A stretch of DNA of 64,000 nucleotides, taken from contig NC_068970.1 in assembly GCF_016808095.1 (NCBI RefSeq), forward strand, positions 10,956,501 through 11,020,500, read 5' to 3'. This document shows positions 1 to 11,783 of this stretch, piece after piece. This stretch comes from Vigna angularis. Lineage: Eukaryota; Streptophyta; Magnoliopsida; Fabales; Fabaceae. Below the pieces are notes generated by a model. The model saw only the letters and a list, made by a program, of their open reading frames with translations, was not told the origin of the DNA and did no database searches. The translations under genes and the position numbers were made by a program. Position 1 is the stretch's first letter. Every line of letters starts with the position of its first letter.

Positions 1-2287
1 GTCTACACAAGTACTCCTTCAATTGAGATATTCCAGCAGTATCATTTCCTGTAATAACTATATCATCAACATATACTATCAAGTAAACACATTTCCCAGG
101 AGACGAATGATAATAAAAGACAGAATGATCTGCTTCACTGCGTTTTAGTCCAAATTTTTGAACAATGGAGCTAAACTTTCCAAACCAAGCACGTGGTGAT
201 TGCTTGAGCCCATATAGAGATCGGTTCAATTTACAAACCATACCAGACTCCCCCTGAGCAACAAACCCTGGAGGTTGCTCCATATAAACTTCTTCCTCAA
301 GATCACCATGGAGAAAGGCATTTTTGATATCCAACTGATGAAGTGGCCAATGACGAATGGCTGCCATTGCAAAGAACAATCGAATGGTAGTCATCTTTGC
401 CACGGGAGAAAAGGTGTCACAATAATCAAGACCATAAACCTGAGTGTACCCTTTTGCAACCAGCCGGGCTTTGAGCCTATCAATGTCACCATTAGGGCCG
501 ACCTTAATTGCATATACCCATCGACAACCAACAGCCTTTTTGCCCGGGGGAAGTGGCACAAGCTCCCAAGTATGACTGTGGTCAAGAGCCTGCATTTCTT
601 CAATCATGGCTTGTCGCCATCCAGGATGATCAAGTGCTTCTTTCACATTTTTAGGAATAACCACAGGAGATACTGAGGATAAAAGGGAATAAAAGGAGGG
701 CGACACTCTGTGATAACTAAGAAAATTATAAATGGGATGAGGGTTTCGAGTGGAACGAGTACCTTTTCTGAGAGCAATGGGCCAACCAAAATTATCTTCA
801 CCAGGAGGCGTGACAGGAGATGGTGACGGAGAAGAATCTGAAGGAGGAGATCCACCATTTTCTGGAAGAGGATTACTCACCGGGGTACTGTGTCGAAGGA
901 TACCAGTATGTGGAGAGGAAGGTTCGAGAGGACCTTGGGCATGACTTGGATTGACTGAGGCATTGGAGATATTAGACTCAACCACTGGAAGAGGAAGGAC
1001 CTGGTGGAGGATATGAACATCTTGAACAGAGGGAGAGAAGAAAGGTGTCTGTTCAAAGAAGGTAACATTGGCAGACATGTAGTACTTTTTGGTTTCAGGA
1101 GAGTAACACCGGTACCCTTTTTGAAGCCGAGAATAGCCCAAAAAGACACATTTGATCGCACGAGCAGAGAGCTTGTCGAGCCCCGGAGACATGTCGTGAA
1201 CAAAACAAACACAACCAAAGACTCGAGGAGAGGTGTGAAAGAGAGGATCATTGGGAAAGAGAATGGAGAAAGGGACTTTATTATTGAGAGAGGAGGAAGG
1301 CATCCTATTAACAAGAAAACATGCAGTTAAGATGGCATCCCCCCAATGATGAATAGGAATATTAGCACCAAGCAAAAGGGTACAAGTCGTTTCAACCAAG
1401 TGTCTATTTTTTCTTTTGGCTATACCATTTTGCTGGGGTGTATGAGGACAAGTGGACTGATGCAAAATACCATGGGAGCTAAGAAGTGAAGAAAAAGTTG
1501 ATGAGAAATACTCTTTAGCATTATCACTTCTTAAGACTTTAATTACGTGACCAAATTGGTTCTTGATTTCATTCAAAAAAGATGTGAAAATGGGTAACAA
1601 TTCAGAGCGATCTTTCATTAGATAAACCCAGGTACATCTAGAATACTCATCAATAAAAGTAACAAAATACCTAAAACCAAAAGAAGAGACGCGACTAGGT
1701 CCCCAGACATCAGAATGAATAATAGAGAAACTAGAAGTACACATTGATTGAGACCTTTTAGGAAAGACAGATCTAACATGTTTTCCTAGTTGACATGACT
1801 CACATTCTAAAGTCTGAAGACCACTAAGTTTAGGACACATCTTTTTTAACTTTGACAAGTGAGGATGGCCAAACCGATCATGTAACACTTTAGGGGGAAA
1901 AGTTGCAACACAAGATACCCGTGGACGAGATCCAAAATGGTATAAACCTCCAGCTTCATATCCTTCTCCAATCTGTCTCCCCGAGCCACGCTCCTGTATA
2001 ACAAAAGATTTTGAATCGAAAGTTATTGAACAAGATAACATTTTGGTTAACTGACTTAGGGAAATTAAATTGAATGGACAGTTAGGGACAAAAAGAACAG
2101 ATTTCAGAGTTAGAGAGGGAGACAGGGAGACTTGACCGACTCCCTTTGAACAAGTTTTAGAGCCATTTGCAAGGGTAATGAAATGGGGTTTTTCTTGGAG
2201 GGAAAGGGTTGAGAACAATGAGGTATTACCAGAAATGTGATCAGAAGCACCCGAGTCAATTACCCATGAATTTAGACCTTCCATGGA
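1..2287 (-). CDS. Copia pol, partial: protease, integrase, reverse transcriptase
   Basis: I translated this frame by hand from the gag stop to the window edge and met no stop. Domains in order: protease with the active-site motif WVIDSGASDH (about 2265-2236); a GAG-pre-integrase HH-CC region with FGHPH and CESCQLGKH (about 1880-1785); integrase core with Asp in HSDVWGP and Asp in RSDNAKEY; then reverse transcriptase with LDIKNAFLHGDL, LYGLKQSPRAW and the catalytic YVDDIVITGND (about 80-50). The third integrase acid, normally Glu in the QQNG-x-AERKNRH motif, is Lys here (AKRKNRH, about 1425). RNase H is beyond the edge. The RT looks intact but this copy's integrase is probably inactive. Confidence 0.9.
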
Positions 2288-3208
2288 TTAAGAAATGCAA
2301 GCTGTGGACGTACTTGGGGACTGAGATGATTGCGCCAAACTGTTAGACTTTAATCGCAGGTACTCTTGATATTCTTCCTCAGTGAACTTGGAGTTGGAAG
2401 TGGAAGTTTCAGCCTTAGAGATATTGGCGGTTTTTGAAGGAAAGCCATGCAAGGAGTAGCAGTTTTCTTGGGTGTGACCCACTCTCTTACAGTAAGAGCA
2501 CTGTGGACGTCCTCGACCTCCACGTCCTCCTCCTCTAGTGCCACGTCCTCCTCTTCCTCGCGTGGAAACCATGACAGATGGTTCCATTGTTTCATGAGCT
2601 TCTTGAGACTGAGACACTGAAACACGAAGAAGACATGTGGTCAAGGCTTCCAAGGAAGGGACCTCATGACTTGTCAGAAGTTGATCTCTGATGTGATTCA
2701 AATCTGGATGCAAAACACGGAGGATCATCACCATATAATACTTGTCAAGCTTCTTTTTGATATCTTCCGAAGATTCCACTTCCAAGAACATTCTCAATTC
2801 TTCCACAGCTGCTTGGGCTTCAGTCATGAAGGAGACCATATCATGGTCTGTCATTTTGAGACAGGCGAGCTTGTTTGCGGTATCATAGAGACGTTGAATA
2901 TCATTAGCATAAATGCTTTGAGCTTTCTTCCAAAAAGTGTAACATGTCTTGAACGCTCTCAGAGATATCAAAAGTCGTGGTTCCACAGATTGCCACAATA
3001 GGGCACACAATTGGAAATAAGCTTGTTTCCATTGTTCAGCTTTGTCAGAAGGAACTTGGCTCCCATCCTGCTCAAGGTGGTCATAATGTCCTTGACCAAG
3101 GAACCACATTTCCACAGCAGCAGACCAACACAGATAATTCTTTCCATTTAGCTTTTCAGAAGTGATTGAGGGACTTCCAGAGAAAGAAAGAGCACTTACA
3201 GACGCCAT
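2288..3208 (-). CDS. Copia gag (UBN2-type capsid with CCHC zinc knuckle)
   Basis: A 306-aa gag frame. The N-terminal part (KLNGKNYLCW, then LWQSVEPRLL) is typical of the plant copia UBN2/DUF4219 capsid domain. An RGG-rich basic stretch (about residues 216-233) is followed by a CX2CX4HX4C zinc knuckle (CSYCKRVGHTQENC). The ATG at 3208 directly precedes the conserved start of such proteins. It ends with TAA at 2288-2290. Pol resumes in the same frame at once, so the stop either controls gag:pol ratio by readthrough, as proposed for some plant elements, or is a point lesion. Confidence 0.9.
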   Translation of the reverse strand: MASVSALSFSGSPSITSEKLNGKNYLCWSAAVEMWFLGQGHYDHLEQDGSQVPSDKAEQWKQAYFQLCALLWQSVEPRLLISLRAFKTCYTFWKKAQSIYANDIQRLYDTANKLACLKMTDHDMVSFMTEAQAAVEELRMFLEVESSEDIKKKLDKYYMVMILRVLHPDLNHIRDQLLTSHEVPSLEALTTCLLRVSVSQSQEAHETMEPSVMVSTRGRGGRGTRGGGRGGRGRPQCSYCKRVGHTQENCYSLHGFPSKTANISKAETSTSNSKFTEEEYQEYLRLKSNSLAQSSQSPSTSTACIS

Positions 3209-3782
3209 TCTTTGATAAAAAACAGGAAAAGGAACCAGAAAAACCAGAAAAAACCGTGAAGAACCAGAAAACCCTAAAGGGTTTCTTAGGGTTTTCTTAA
3301 AGGGGAGCTTCTGGACACACCAAGGTAGAATTTTGAGGGGCAGAACGGACAGAGGAGCAGAGGGCGACAGCTATGGAGGTGGCGCAGCGACTTTCCGGTG
3401 AGCAGAGGGCGGCACGTGGACAACACGCGCCTGTTCGCAGCGCGCAAAGAGGCGGCGCGTGGCGGAGCGTGGAGGAGAATCAGGCGAACCCACCGGTGGG
3501 GTTGGCTGTCGCGTGAAGAGGCGAACCAGATTCAGTGGTCGCCTGACGGAACAGTGACGGCGGCCGGCGACGGACGGCGGCGAGCGGCGGCGGACAGTGG
3601 TGGACAGCAGCGAGATGGTGGACAACCAAGTTGAAGAACTTCAAACTGCAGTTGACAGCTGCAGATAGTGGCGAGACAGTCGCGGACAACGGCGAACGTC
3701 ACCGGACGGCACCGGACAGGTGCAAACAGTAGTGACAGTGCTGGTGGACAACCCAGGACAGAAACCAGAGCAGGATGAACCT
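3209..3782 (-). other. Untranslated leader of the copia element
   Basis: This lies between the primer site and the gag start. It is GC-rich (about 3330-3780), unlike the surrounding AT-rich DNA. Short GC-rich open frames occur here on both strands but match nothing I recognise. Near gag there are telo-box-like motifs (AAACCCTA-type, about 3270-3300). Confidence 0.6.
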
Positions 3783-3794
3783 GCTCTGATACCA
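3783..3794 (-). other. Primer binding site, initiator tRNA-Met type
   Basis: The minus strand reads TGGTATCAGAGC directly after the LTR. This is the standard plant copia primer site, complementary to the 3' end of initiator tRNA-Met. Confidence 0.9.
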
Positions 3795-4015
3795 ACTTGA
3801 GATCTAAAACAGAGAAAAATAGTTCTAAAGGGCTTGAAAGACCCTTCTCAGTTCTATTATTTATATAGATGAAAATCTGATACAATAGATAGATGGAAGA
3901 TGAAGAGATTGTCCTAGACTGCTAGGAACAATCATTATAGATAACCCAACACACAACTACCTACTTTTAGGCCCTGCTCTACTAACCATAGGTAGACTTA
4001 ATAATTATTCTAACA
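3795..4015 (-). repeat. 5' LTR of the copia element
   Basis: On the minus strand it begins TGTTAGAATAATT at 4015 and ends ...TCTCAAGT at 3795, flush against the primer binding site. A TATATAAATAA-type promoter box lies inside. Length is about 221 bp. The end is AGT instead of the usual CA. The same end is supported by the related solo LTR at 26580-26758. Confidence 0.8.
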
Positions 4016-4644
4016 GAACCTTTGCCTCAAGGTGAATATATCAATGACTCAATTCTTTACAAAGGCAAATTGTTTAACGACAAGTGTTTCTGATATTTTC
4101 AATTGGGTTACAGTAGGGATGACAGAGAGGAGGTTGGAGTGAGAGAGATGAAAGAGAAATGATTGAGAGGAATGAGAGAGGTGAGTAAGGGTTTGGGGTT
4201 CTTTTTTTTTCTTAGTTTAGAGAATGAAAATTATTAAAATACTCTTAACCTTAAAACTTAGAATCCATGATATATAAGGATATTTTTCTCTACTAAAACT
4301 CAGTACACATTGCTAAAATGTACCAACTGAAAAATAGACGTACGCGCGTAAGCAAACCCCTATATATAATTAAAGAATAATATTTACAAGGTTCAAATTG
4401 ATTGGTCCAAATTGAAAAGTTTGTCATAAGGATTAATCTCACTGTTTCAATTCTTTAGTCAGACAAATGTTAGAATGTGCGAGTCTAAGTCTCACATTAA
4501 AGCACCATAAGGTTGAAGATATATTGATCCACTGTCTTAATGTTTTGGATAGAGAGTAGTTTTAATCTCTTATGTGGTTCGACTTAAGTTTTACTCGTGT
4601 TGTGTTTTCCAGTGAACCTTCCCACCAAACATAATTCATTGTTT
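4016..4644. other. Intergenic, with an LTR-like relic
   Basis: No gene is visible. About 4464-4600 resembles the relic at 40330-40475: both share GAGTC-AAGTCTCACATT, then TGTCTTAA, then GGAT/GGTAAAGAGTAG. This is probably an old LTR of one family. Confidence 0.4.
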
Positions 4645-4959
4645 CAAGGTGTCGCAACCGGAATCGCGACGGGACGACGATCCGAAAAGGAAAACTTAAT
4701 TTTGAAAAAGAGATTTGGAGTCGCCACCATAGTTTATTCTGGAAAACTACGGAAAAACCATAAAATGATAAGGCATGGTCTATTAGAACTAGATTCTTGG
4801 TTCGGGAGTCGGTTACGTGTAGGGAAGGTATTAGCACCCTACAACGTCTGCCTTAAAGCAGTACCTTTAATTAAATATGCGAATATGATGTGGTTTTCAA
4901 AATGTTTAACTTTCCCTTAAAATAAAATTCTAAAACATATTTTTTAGTTTTTTGGGCCC

Positions 4960-5175
4960 GACAAGGATTGACCTTGCTCCTACGTATTCTCATTCAGAAT
5001 GAGAAATCAGGGTTCCGTAGTTCGTTTAGAAAACTGCTTGAAATTTTGTTTAGGAAATTGTTTGAGAATTTGTTATGGATAAATTTGGATTTTTGGGAGA
5101 GTGAAACTGACAAGGACTGGCCTTGCTCCTACGTATCTCCACTTTTGATGGAGAATCAAGGATCACGTAGTTCTG
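4960..5175 (+). repeat. Two ~65-bp direct repeats with internal hairpins in the solo LTR
   Basis: Copies begin at 4960 and 5109 with GACAAGGA-TG-CCTTGCTCC, then TACGTAT, a small hairpin (CTCATTCAGAATGAG in the first, CTCCACTTTTGATGGAG in the second) and end ...GTAGTTC. The hairpin sequence differs between copies but its pairing is kept. Confidence 0.75.
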
Positions 5176-5357
5176 GCTGGAGGATTGTTTGTTGTTTGAA
5201 AATGTGGATGTTTTTGGGTTTTGGAAGATTTTGTATTTTTTTGGTATTTTTATAAAATAAACAGAAAATGTTTTCAGTACAAAGACGATGCGTGCGATCA
5301 CACATGTGCTTAACCTTTAAAATATTTTTGGTATTTTTATAAAATATTTAGATTTTT

Positions 5358-5640
5358 GCGTAATGAGCACTAGGCTGATGCGTACAATCACACGAGTACT
5401 CACACGACTTTTTTTCTTATTGTTTGCGTAACGAGCACTAGGCTGATGCGTACGATCGCACGAGCACTCACACGGCTTTTTCCTTGTTTTTTATTGTTTT
5501 GCGTAATGAGCACTAGGCTGATGCATACGATCGCACGAGCACTCACACGACTTTTTTGTTTATTTTATATTTTGGGTAATGAGTACTAGGCTGATGCGTA
5601 CGATCGCACGAGTACTCATACCGATATTTATATTATTACA
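5358..5640 (+). repeat. 68-75-bp tandem repeat, four copies, in the solo LTR
   Basis: Units begin near 5358, 5426, 5501 and 5574. Each contains GAGCACTAGGCTGATGCG, then TACGATCGCACGAG and CACTCACACG. The unit core holds overlapping palindromes CGTACG and CGATCG. A degenerate fifth copy may lie near 5284-5310. Spacers are T-rich. Confidence 0.85.
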
Positions 5641-6175
5641 TATTTTTTAAAGTTTTATATTTTTTATTAAGAAGGATAGATGAGTTGAATATATATATGA
5701 CATAAAAATGTGAAAAGCATAAAGAAAAATTGTGATAGAAAACAAGATAAATTTGTAAACTAAAAAAAATGATCAAAATGCATATATAAACAGAATGAAG
5801 AGAAAATGTGTACCTTGTTAAAGATTTGTGTGATGAAATAAAACCTTACTTGTAATAAGTCGTGAGAAAGATAGATGGAAGATGAAGAAGATAGCTTTAT
5901 AGTAGAAATGGGGTATGGGATTTATTATGTATATAGAGATTAGGAAATAGTAAAATGTGAGAGAAAAATGAAGTAGAGTTTTGGGATGGAATGAAGAGAT
6001 TTTTAGAGAGAAGAGATGGATATTATGTAATTGTGTGTGTGAAGTGAAGAGAATGTAGGTATTTATAGAGTTAAGGATGAAGAAAGTTGACGAATAAAAA
6101 TAATATAATAAGTTGGTGGAAAATTTAGATGAATTAAAAAAAGGTGAATAGAAAAAGTTAATGTGGAAAATAAGT

Positions 6176-6560
6176 GAAAGAAATAATATAAAAAGTTTGT
6201 GGAAAAATTAGGTGAAATAAAATATAGTGAATAGTAAAAGTTAATGTGGAAAATAAGTGAAAGAAATAATATAAAAAGTTGGTGGAGAAATTAGGTGTGA
6301 AAATTAAGTGAAAGAAATAATATAAAAAGGTGGTGGAGAAATTAGGTATGGAAATTAAGTGAAAGAAATAATATAAAAAGTTGGTGGAGAAATTAGGTGT
6401 GGAAATTAAGTGGAAGAAATAATATAAAAAGTTGGTGGAGAAATTAGGTGAAATAAAATATAGTGAATAGTAAAAGTTAATGTGGAAAATAAATGAAAGA
6501 AATAATATAAAAAGTGGGTGGAAAAATAAGGTGGAGAAAAATGGATAATAAAAAATGTTG
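6176..6560 (+). repeat. Minisatellite with 51-bp and 83-bp units in the solo LTR
   Basis: The string GAAAGAAATAATATAAAAAG (last copy GGAAG variant) recurs at about 6176, 6259, 6310, 6361, 6412 and 6495. The intervals are 83, 51, 51, 51 and 83 bp. The 83-bp forms carry an extra 32 bp containing AAATATAGTGAATAG. A short GATGTGG-rich microrepeat follows at 6660-6715. Confidence 0.8.
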
Positions 6561-6921
6561 ATGGAGAAAATATAATTAAAAAATGTAAGTGGAATAATTA
6601 GAAAAGTTGATATATAAAATTAATATGGAAATGATGTGGAAAAAGTAAATGAAAAAGGTAGATGATGTGGAATGAGATGTGGAGGGTGATGTGGATGGTG
6701 ATGTGGAGAGTGGGGTGTGATAAGAGAAAAGAGGTGATGAGAAAGTAAAAAAGTAAGAGATTATTTTGGGCCATTGGATTAAGTGTTTAAAAGAAAATTT
6801 GGGGGTGCAAAAAGTAAAATAAATAGTATTTTTCATTTTGGTTTTTTTTATGTTTTTTTTTATTTATTTATTTTTGTGATGAATTATATTTATCCAGACG
6901 AAATTGGGTATTGACACAAGG

Positions 6922-7567
6922 TTTTGAATAAAAAACGGTGTCAACCATTTATGTAATTAAACTAAAATCTCGTTGATATTGTATCTTTTAATGACTATAA
7001 TATGTTAACAATTTTTATAATAGATTATGTGTCATTATTTTATTGGTATGTATATTTGGAACAGACCAATCACAAATTACCACATACACAATTGTAAAAA
7101 AGTTGTCAAAAAAATTGTTAAAAAAACTTTTTTCATCTTTTAAAGTCATTAATAACAATTTTATTATATTAAATTTTTTTAATATTAAAACAATTGAGTC
7201 TCGTATTTTTTAAATAATAATTATTTTTAAAATAACATTTTTTTAAGTCAATATATATATAATTAACCGGTTATATCTTATCACACATACTTAATAATCA
7301 ACCAAGAAATATTATTCATTCATTTAATATTTATATATTTATAATCTTTCTCAAATAAAAACAACATTTTATAATTATAGTATTTTTAATATTCTTAATT
7401 TTTTGCAAATAAAAACAATATTATAAAAATATAATACTTTAAATTATAGTCTTTATTTTAATTTTAAAAAATGATAAGTTGAAATAAAATGAACCAAAAA
7501 TGTTATCTAGCATATACCACTTAAAACCATCTCTGCCTCGGTAATTTTATTCTAAACTAAAAGTCAA
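6922..7567. other. Intergenic AT-rich spacer
   Basis: No gene, RNA or clear repeat recognised between the solo LTR and the next MITE. Confidence 0.6.
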
Positions 7568-7576
7568 TAGATATAA

Positions 7577-7958
7577 GGTTTAATAGGTTCGGAGGTCCCT
7601 ATATTTGTGGGTGGGTTCGTTTCAATTGAGTCCTCCAATTTTGAAAGTGATCAATTTGGTCCGTAATTTAACAAAATTGAGTCAATAATACCCTTTCCGT
7701 TAAATATAATGGACGGCGTTCACTTTTTAAACATGTGGCATGTTGAGGCATCCTTTTATTTGCAGGTGGCACAGTTTTATTTGAAGGATGCTTCAACATA
7801 CCACATGTTTAAAAAGTTAATGACGTCTATTGCATTTAACGGAAAGGGTATTATTGACTCAATTTTGTTAAATTAGGGACCAAATTAATCACTTTCAAAA
7901 TTGGAGGACCCAATTGAAACGAACTCACAAATATAAGGACCTCCGAACCTATTAAACC
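7577..7958. mobile_element. Mutator-type MITE with long terminal inverted repeats
   Basis: The 382-bp element begins GGTTTAATAGGTTCGGAGG and ends with the reverse complement. The arms are roughly 170 bp and nearly meet in the middle. The flanking duplication is the 9-bp TAGATATAA (7568-7576 and 7959-7967), the length expected for Mutator-superfamily transposition. There is no coding capacity. Confidence 0.88.
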
Positions 7959-7967
7959 TAGATATAA

Positions 7968-10900
7968 ATGTCACACCAATGAGCCACTTAATCAATTAAA
8001 AACAAAAGCACCGCCCAATATTAACCTATCAGGCCCACACCACTCTCAATAGTAATTTGGCACAGTAGTCTCTCGAGAAGGAGAAGGGAGCAGAGCCTCT
8101 CCAGAATTTCTATGTGAGAATTAAAAGTTTGAAAATAATACAGTTCAATTGATTTTTTATTTTTTTTCATTCAGATTGTCGTTTTCAATATGATACCCCG
8201 CTCTACCAAAAGTTCAATGTTTCGGTGATTATATTATAATTATTAATACGACTATAGAATATCATTTTATATAATTTAATAATATATAAAAAATAATAGT
8301 GACACGTGTCACCCTGTGAATGCTCCTGGTAATTTGATTATTATTAAGTTACATATTCAATAATTAAAAATCCAAACAAGAACAGAAGACACCTTGAATA
8401 CTTTAGGTGCAAATAATTTTTGAAACGCGACACAGTCAAACTGTTAATATTTATTATTAAAAAGTCAGCCAATTAATATTTACGTTTATTATAATTATAA
8501 AAATTAATTCTAAATAGAAGGTACAGTATTTAATAGGTTGAGTTTTTAAGTTTTTAAATTAAATAAAATATGTTGCGCAAAAAAAACTATAAGAAGTTAA
8601 TCTTCGACTGTTAACGGTATTTTTTATAAAAGTAATTAAAATATTTAAATTAAATATTAAATACTGCTTACTTAATATCTTAGAGTTAATAATTAATATT
8701 TTCTTCTAATACCATTATAATGTTGAGTTTTTATTAATTAAATATATGAAAAGCTATAACCACAACAATATTAGTGCAAAAGTTTCTTGTCGTTTTCGCC
8801 ACAAAAGTCTGTAATGATATCCTAAATTGAAACTAAATCGTTATTTGCGAAAATACTAAAACATCCTTGCATTGAACGGTATAAATGGTTTCGAAGTACA
8901 CTTCACGGATTTTGGTTTATGATCTCAATTATTAGAATACAACTTCATTAAATTAAACAATAATTGATCAACTTATCTAATCAATATGCTACATTTGATA
9001 CAATATTACCAAATATTCTTTTTTTTTTCTTCTGTATGTTAGGTTAGTGGATTCTTTCTTCTAGATGTTTGAAGGATAATCTGAAAGAAAAATTGAAAGA
9101 GTTTTTTGTATAACAAATCTAATTCAGAAAAGGAGTAATTTGTAAAACAAATCACTTCTTTCAATTCATACAATACTAATAAGTATCACTTCACATATTA
9201 ATTAACTTATCACATTAAAACTAAATGGTATTTATGAATTGATTAAATGGGTTAAAACTCTATTTTAGAGGTAATTTAATTTTTCAGGAAACTCATTAGA
9301 CCAAACACAATCACAAATTTACCTGTTGATGAGATTAATAAAAGAACATAGAGAAGGAAAACTGGGATCACGTTTAATTATTTTAAAATTAAAATTGTGC
9401 TTTTTTATATACTATGCAAATGTTCAATTAGTTTTCTTTTAATATCCTTTTCAGTATTCCAATCAAACAAATTATATATTTTACATTAACTTGTAATATC
9501 CACATGCATGTTCAAGATCCAAGCAAGTTAATCTAAAAAAAAATCTGAACAAAAAAATATAATATTAATTGTTTTAGATTTTTAAAGAAATGTCTTAAAT
9601 TACTCTTTTTAATACTAATTATTTTAGACTCTAAAAAAATATAAAATTATAATAAAAAGGTTTCATTTTAAAATTTTTTTGAAATCTTTCAAATCTTTGA
9701 AGCATTCTCTTGACATACACATTAACCAATCCCTAACTTATTGAGTTAATTTAACACTCATATTTCATTATTACATATGCATTGAATTTGAACACTAAAA
9801 GTTTTACACTGCTATTATCTTTTTTGATACTCAAAACCATAGACAACAAATATTATTTACTCATGAAGCAAAATAAATAATATTTATTATTTGATAAGTT
9901 TCTATTATCTAAAAATTTATTTACTCTAAAAAAGTTTAAGATAAAAAGCTAAAATATGCTGACAAAATATCATATTCATCAAATCAAATGTATTAACATT
10001 GACTCTATTAATAAAGGTTTATATTTGTCCATTAAACCATCCTTGTAACTACATAACATACAACTATTTAAAAAATTAATAAAAAGATAATTAATAAAAA
10101 GATAATATTTTTTATGAAATGAAGTTTGGATGCTCAATTTTTTATTTTTTAAATGTTTGAACTTAAATTAATAAAACATTAACACGTTATCTCATATAAA
10201 TCACTTTTATTTTTATTTTTAAGACAAATTTAAAAGATGTATATATTTTTTTTACTCATTTGTTTAATTTTTTTTTATCTTCTCACATACAGTAACACAT
10301 TGTAATCATGTTTTGAAATTTAGTTATTAAACATATTAAAAATGACAATTAAGTAAGGTGAAACAATTTAATTATCTTATCTTGTATTTGAAAAAAAAAA
10401 TCATTTTTTCATATTAAACATGTATAAAATTGTTGTCTCATCTTCATTCACATGTTCATCATGTTCGTATTCGTTTTTTACATGTTTTAATATTAATTAA
10501 TTTATTTTATAAAAAAATTATAATAAATAATACAGAATATTATCAAATATTTATACATTAAAATTATGAATTTTATTTTTTTAATATAAAATACTTATAT
10601 AAAGAAATTATAATTGTATAAATTTTAAATCAAACTTCCAAATAACAATTAGATAAATTAAGAAAATTATATAAATTATTATACAATTACATGTAAATAA
10701 AATAAAGTTTTATCACAATCAAACCATCTCTCAATCCTGTAAATGTTAATAAAATAAAGTCTATAAACATAAACAATATTTGAAACAAAAATTATAACAA
10801 GAAAACAAATACTCAAATTTGAAAATGTTTCAAATGAATCTTTAGTTTATTTTTTCTAAAATCTCTTTATACTAATACTAATTATAATATATTACTTAAA

Positions 10901-11774
10901 CAAAATTGTACAGGTAAAGAGATTGAATTAATAATAATTTAATCTTTTGAATTTTAGTGTACATTAGATAATGAAAAATAAAATTCATGACATTTATAAT
11001 AAACGTAACATTTTTATACAACTGTGGCGACAAATATTTATAAGAATGAACTAAAATTAAAAAATTATATAAAAAAGTCATCAAAATATTTTTCTACATA
11101 AAACAACAAATAAAAGTATTAAAAAGGTCAAGATTCTCAAATGTATATATAATTTATAGTATGATATGGAAGTAACATAGAAGTATTTTAAAGATTTGAT
11201 AAAAAAATTAGATATCAAACTAATCAAACAATTAAAAAATAGTAAAAATTGATTTAGTGAATGAGCACTTGGAATTGAAAATTAAATACTTTTATGTAAA
11301 AGTATATAATAAATAAAAAATTAAGAAAGAGTAAAATTATTTAAATATAAATTTTAAAAATTATTTGATTCATTGAAATTATTACTAATAAATGTGTAAT
11401 AAAAATTATAAGAGGAGAAAAATTATTTTAAAACATTGAGTGAATTTTTTTATATAAAACAAATAAAATAATTTAAAGAAAAAGAGATGAAATATCTAAT
11501 GAAAAAAAGAATTAAAGACTAAGAAATAATATACATATATATATCATATTTTTTTATTTTAAAACTTTCAGAGGAGGAGGGTAAAAATTAAATATATGTA
11601 AATAAAAATTAATTAAATTTAAAAGTTCCATATAAATGTTTGGTGATTCGTGAAATCATATCAATTTACTGTTTGTTGGAGTAAATTGGTGAAAGAATTA
11701 CGTCCAAATTATTTCTATATTGATCATAGCTACGAACACTGTGAATAACCATGTGCAGTGTGGCGACAAACTAA
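7968..11774. other. Intergenic AT-rich spacer
   Basis: No gene is recognised. A perfect 14-bp palindrome containing a G-box (GTGACACGTGTCAC) lies at 8299-8312. Short open frames here are low-complexity. Confidence 0.6.
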
Positions 11775-11783
11775 TTAAAAGAA

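Larger units (their letters stand above)
1..4015 (-). mobile_element. Ty1/copia LTR retrotransposon, 5' part (runs off left edge)
   Basis: Read on the minus strand, the order is LTR (4015-3795), tRNA-Met primer site (3794-3783), a leader of about 570 nt, gag (3208-2288), then protease, integrase and reverse transcriptase up to the window edge. The gag-protease-integrase-RT order is diagnostic of Ty1/copia. RNase H, the polypurine tract and the 3' LTR lie outside the window, so target duplication and LTR divergence cannot be tested. The frame is nearly intact, with one stop between gag and pol and one altered integrase catalytic residue. A related solo LTR lies at 26580-26758. Confidence 0.93.
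4650..6916 (+). mobile_element. Solo LTR, Ty3/gypsy Ogre/Tat-like
   Basis: It starts TGTCGCAACCGG and ends GGGTATTGACA, so it has TG...CA termini. It is bracketed by a perfect 5-bp duplication CAAGG (4645-4649 and 6917-6921). The block GGAGTCGCCACCA (about 4709) and GGTATTAGCACCCTAC (about 4827) is, to my knowledge, characteristic of legume Ogre/Tat LTRs. No coding domain or primer site follows the 3' end, which fits an LTR-LTR recombination product. Length is 2267 bp. The family name is by recall; the duplication and termini are seen directly. Confidence 0.82.

Noticed and set aside
877..1314. 145-aa minus-strand open frame
   Set aside because: It lies over the integrase/RT linker in another frame. 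The true pol frame, continuous with gag, gives recognisable domains here.
3371..3885. GC-rich open frames on both strands
   Set aside because: They overlap the copia leader and LTR and encode low-complexity Arg/Pro/Gly peptides with no family resemblance.
5358..5640. CRISPR-like regular repeats
   Set aside because: Spacers are T-rich and similar to one another, units are inside an LTR, and the genome is eukaryotic. It is a tandem repeat.
8299..8312. G-box palindrome as a promoter element
   Set aside because: No gene lies within 12 kb downstream, so a regulatory role is unsupported.
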